From Rhipicephalus microplus (lineage: Eukaryota > Arthropoda > Arachnida > Ixodida > Ixodidae), in assembly GCF_043290135.1 (NCBI RefSeq), contig NC_134704.1:12406001-12470000 (forward strand): DNA of 64,000 nucleotides. Direction: 5' to 3'. Each line of letters starts with the position of its first letter. Position 1 is the stretch's first letter. Shown piece by piece: positions 61,290 to 64,000 of this stretch. Position numbers and translations under genes: made by a program. Under the pieces are notes generated by a model. The model saw only the letters and a list, made by a program, of their open reading frames with translations, ran no database searches and was not told the DNA's origin.

Positions 61290-61890
61290 TACACAAAGGA
61301 ACCGTCTTTTACAATTTAGGTTTTGTTTGATCTAAATATCACCTCATAAATAGTCAAAATACCCAAACACGCATTAGGAAATTTTCTAATAGTCGTGTGT
61401 GATGTAAATTTCGTGTCATATATCAAGAATACTCAAACACGCAATAGGCAGTTTTCGGATAGCGTACGCTACCGTTCATTGTGGTCACCCGCTATTTCCA
61501 TCACTTAACGGGAGCCTGCATGCGGTTAGCGTACGACACATTCACAGTTGCGTGAAACTCTAATGCAATGATTTGCGTGCGCTATTCGAAAACTCCCCAA
61601 TAAGGAGTTTTAGAATAGCGTTACGCTAAGTTTGCGTTCGTTGTATTTCTGGCACTTAAATGGAGCCCGCAAGATGTTAGCGTATGGTGAATATGTAGAG
61701 GCACAAGACTTTGAAGCAGAGCTCGGCGTACACTCTATTGTTAAACTTCCTAATGTGACCACCTTCTGCAATGTAAGTCATGCGTAGGTAACTTCCATGC
61801 AGTAGTAAAAACACTCAAACAGACATTGACCACCTTTTACAATGTCGTGCGTGCTGTAAATTTCATGCCGCAGTAAAAACACTGAGACGG
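61290..61890. repeat. Degraded tandem repeat complex
   Basis: Related blocks recur: aaacacgcattaggaaattt and aaacacgcaataggcagttt; two larger copies (about 61443-61545 and 61597-61690) around atagcgtacgct/atagcgttacgct and acttaa(c/a)(g/t)ggagcc; and gaccaccttctgcaatgt against gaccaccttttacaatgt with catgc(a/c)g(t/c)agtaaaaacac (61759-61880). The array lies just downstream of the membrane-protein gene and is heavily decayed. Confidence 0.6.
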
Positions 61891-62163
61891 CAAATCACAC
61901 ACACGATTGCCAGAGTTGAGGTATAGTTTTTGCATAGTAGCAAGTTCTGAAAAGGACAATCATTTAACTTCTTTAACTCGTGCAGTTCACACTATACCAA
62001 TGTGAATCGGGAAAAAAATACGCCCACTACCAGGTGTTTTAAGAAACGTATTCGCAGTTTGTTCACATTTGTGATCTATATACCAATATACAATACCAGA
62101 TGAAATCAGCGAGTTCATGCAACGAACTCCATTGCACGATAGAATGGCCCCGAAGAGGAGCTA

Positions 62164-62607
62164 TCACATCCGGGAAGTCGGGCAGAGGAAAGGCTGGTAG
62201 ACAATGACCGTGCTGGCGAGGAACATGAGCCCGGTGGCCGCCGCCAGACTCATGCTCACGAAGACGCTGTTCGAGCCGTCATTTCGGGGTGAGCCTAGCA
62301 CTCCTGTAACGAAGGCCACGGTGCAGGGCAGGTACGCGAAGCTGGCCATGACGTAGTTGAGCCGGTATATGGGCGAGTACTGCAGGTCCAGGGTTCCCAT
62401 GAGCACGCCGACGAGCATGAGGAGCGTGCTCACGAAGAAGCCGAACGAGGTCATGAGCAAGAGGAGCTCGTCCAGGCGCAGCTCGTAGCGGCCGTCCACT
62501 GCGTAGCCGTCGGCCAGCAGGCTGACCACGAGGCAGAAGCACAGCACCACCTGCCACACGTTGAGGATGCCCGGCGCGGACTTCATGTACACGCGCACGC
62601 TGGACAT
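62164..62607 (-). CDS. Four-pass membrane protein (MARVEL-like topology), unnamed
   Basis: This 147-codon intact minus-strand frame is the only convincing ordinary gene. It starts MSSVRVYMKSAPGILNVWQV at an ATG in an aggaccATG context and ends FLCPTSRM. Four hydrophobic segments are evident: about residues 18-38, 46-70, 83-105 and 115-138. The loops are short and polar, including an acidic/basic DGRYELRLDE loop and an SPRNDGSN loop. Third codon positions are strongly G/C (ctg, gtg, atc), unlike the AT-rich surroundings and unlike the chance frames elsewhere. Length and topology suit a small tetraspan membrane protein such as a MARVEL-type protein, but I see no family signature and assign no function. 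Both termini are present, so it could be a single coding exon; a spliced 5' untranslated exon further right is possible. No close polyadenylation signal is visible within about 300 bp downstream. Confidence 0.85.
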   Translation of the reverse strand: MSSVRVYMKSAPGILNVWQVVLCFCLVVSLLADGYAVDGRYELRLDELLLLMTSFGFFVSTLLMLVGVLMGTLDLQYSPIYRLNYVMASFAYLPCTVAFVTGVLGSPRNDGSNSVFVSMSLAAATGLMFLASTVIVYQPFLCPTSRM

Positions 62608-64000
62608 GGTCCTCCTCTAGTGGAGGGCCTCAGAATGCCGGGGAGGCAGCCATACGGAAGACACTTTACACTTGAATCTCCACTTCTTCTTTAGTCATGT
62701 GCAAAGGCATGAGCCCGCTATGGCTTGTGCTATAAGTTATAGACATGTCTGTCACTTAATGCCAGCACATTTTGGTGGCGTAAAAAAGGACATGTTTGGT
62801 TGAAGGCAGGGTTGTGGGCGTGGAGAGAATGTTTAGTCTCTCTTAACTGTGCTGGCGGAAAGGTGAACAGCAAGGAGAGGCTGGAAAGTAGAAATGAGCA
62901 GAAATAAAGCAAACGCACGAAATAAAATACAGGAAGTAGAGTACGCGCTTGGGTTCAAATATATTTAGTCCATCCAAGAACGAGAAAGATCTTTTTACTG
63001 CATTGCAGATTGCTCTATATATTCACGTATAAAATACAACGAGGCAGGAAATCGATCAACGAGCATAAATGAGAAGGGCTCGACATCGACTCCTTCAGTG
63101 AACATGAGGACCAACAGAAAACAAAATAACAAATAATGATGTTGTGCACTAGTTTCCAAGTATGTCATGAAGTTGCAAATAAAAAGGCTTGAAAGATCAC
63201 ATCTGTTTGAAATGCTGCATCAAGAATACGCACATCTTACTTTAATATTCTTTCTTACACATTTCAACATGCAAAATACGCCGCTAATTAGGACGTTCCG
63301 AGCAACTGTATGCGGTTCTGACTATCGCAAGGAATACTGTTATACATGATTAACCATGTCGCGTTTCCACCACAATTGCTGATAAATGTGGTATACGGGA
63401 CGCATTACATGGCCAAGTCGACAGATACAGTACAACGTGTTAGCACATACACAGTCGTTGCGAAAATTTGTTAAGTTCTGCTATTAAACTGCAATGGATT
63501 AAGCAAGCCGCAAATGCATCGAGGCATTTCAAGCGTCTCGTCTGCTGACGCCAGCATTCGCAAAAGGACATGACGTCCACATATTCAAGTGATCGTGGTT
63601 GTCACCCTTAGGCACTTTTTCTGATTGTCACTCCCTTTGCTGTTGTTGGTGATGTATTTTAAGTACATCGAGCAGAAATTGGACGATAAAAGAAAAACGC
63701 GCGAAAAAGATCTGGTAAATGTCGGTCTGCTAACTTGATGACAACCAATAAAGACATGAAAATAATGAAGCACGACATATATAGTTGTTGACTGAGCTTG
63801 ACGAGAGTGGGCGCGATGAAAGCACGTTTATCTTTTAAAGAAGACTTGCGTCACTCAAACCACGTGAACCCTTAATGCATTCAGCCACCATCGCAAGGCC
63901 GCCTACGAAACCTTGATTTCACGAACTCAACATGGGTGCAGTGTCATTTAAAAATACTTGGTTACCACGTCGACTAGTCAGCCAACTTCTTCGTAGAAAC
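62608..64000. other. AT-rich non-coding DNA, upstream side of the membrane-protein gene
   Basis: No gene or named repeat recognised up to the window edge. The 5' flank of the gene (62608-62700) has no obvious TATA box on the minus strand. Confidence 0.4.

Overview
This window looks like intergenic or intronic DNA from an arthropod nuclear genome, most likely a metastriate hard tick (Rhipicephalus or a relative). Three things point there. It is packed with tRNA-derived SINEs of the kind I know from tick genomes (one family resembles Ruka of Rhipicephalus), an RTE/BovB-type LINE copy, and a Penelope-like element. Long AT, AC, AAT/ATT and GA microsatellites sit among them. Coding density is very low and nothing has a prokaryotic layout. 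The species is an inference from recall, not from an alignment.

Only one ordinary protein-coding gene is well supported: a 147-residue protein with four predicted membrane segments on the minus strand at 62164-62607. Everything else that reads as open frame is retroelement debris, a short candidate exon, or chance frames in GC-richer stretches (about 5.9-8.8, 14.4-15.6, 21.5-22.1, 32.3-34.2, 39.5-40.9, 45.2-46.3, 48.8-49.3 and 52.6-53.1 kb).

Layout: 1-10 kb holds AT-rich DNA, a 3 x 115 bp tandem array, SINE pieces and a degenerate GAGT repeat. 10.8-11.8 kb holds a multi-part repeat with a CCGTCCAT-type minisatellite, interrupted by a SINE with an intact target duplication. 15.7-17.1 kb holds a truncated Penelope-like element: a GIY-YIG domain between inverted terminal repeats that carry hammerhead-ribozyme-like cores, flanked by (AT)n. 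22.6-23.3 kb is a 374 bp tandem duplication. 25-37 kb has several SINEs. 38.25-39.24 kb is a 5'-truncated RTE copy with a perfect 13 bp target duplication. 42.9-43.3 kb is a foldback pair of Penelope-type ends. 52.4-52.5 kb is a 153 bp MITE, 54.6-54.7 kb a foldback repeat, and 58.3-58.9 kb a repeat-like unit with its own TATA/Inr promoter candidate. 60.9-61.9 kb contains degraded tandem repeats just downstream of the membrane-protein gene.

There is no operon or pathway. The main story is retroposition: nearly every long microsatellite sits at the end of a recognisable retroelement. The most interesting signals are the paired hammerhead-like motifs, the nested insertions with readable target duplications, the new-looking MITE, and the promoter-bearing repeat at 58.3-58.9 kb. 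I found no defence system, CRISPR array, canonical tRNA gene or rRNA gene.
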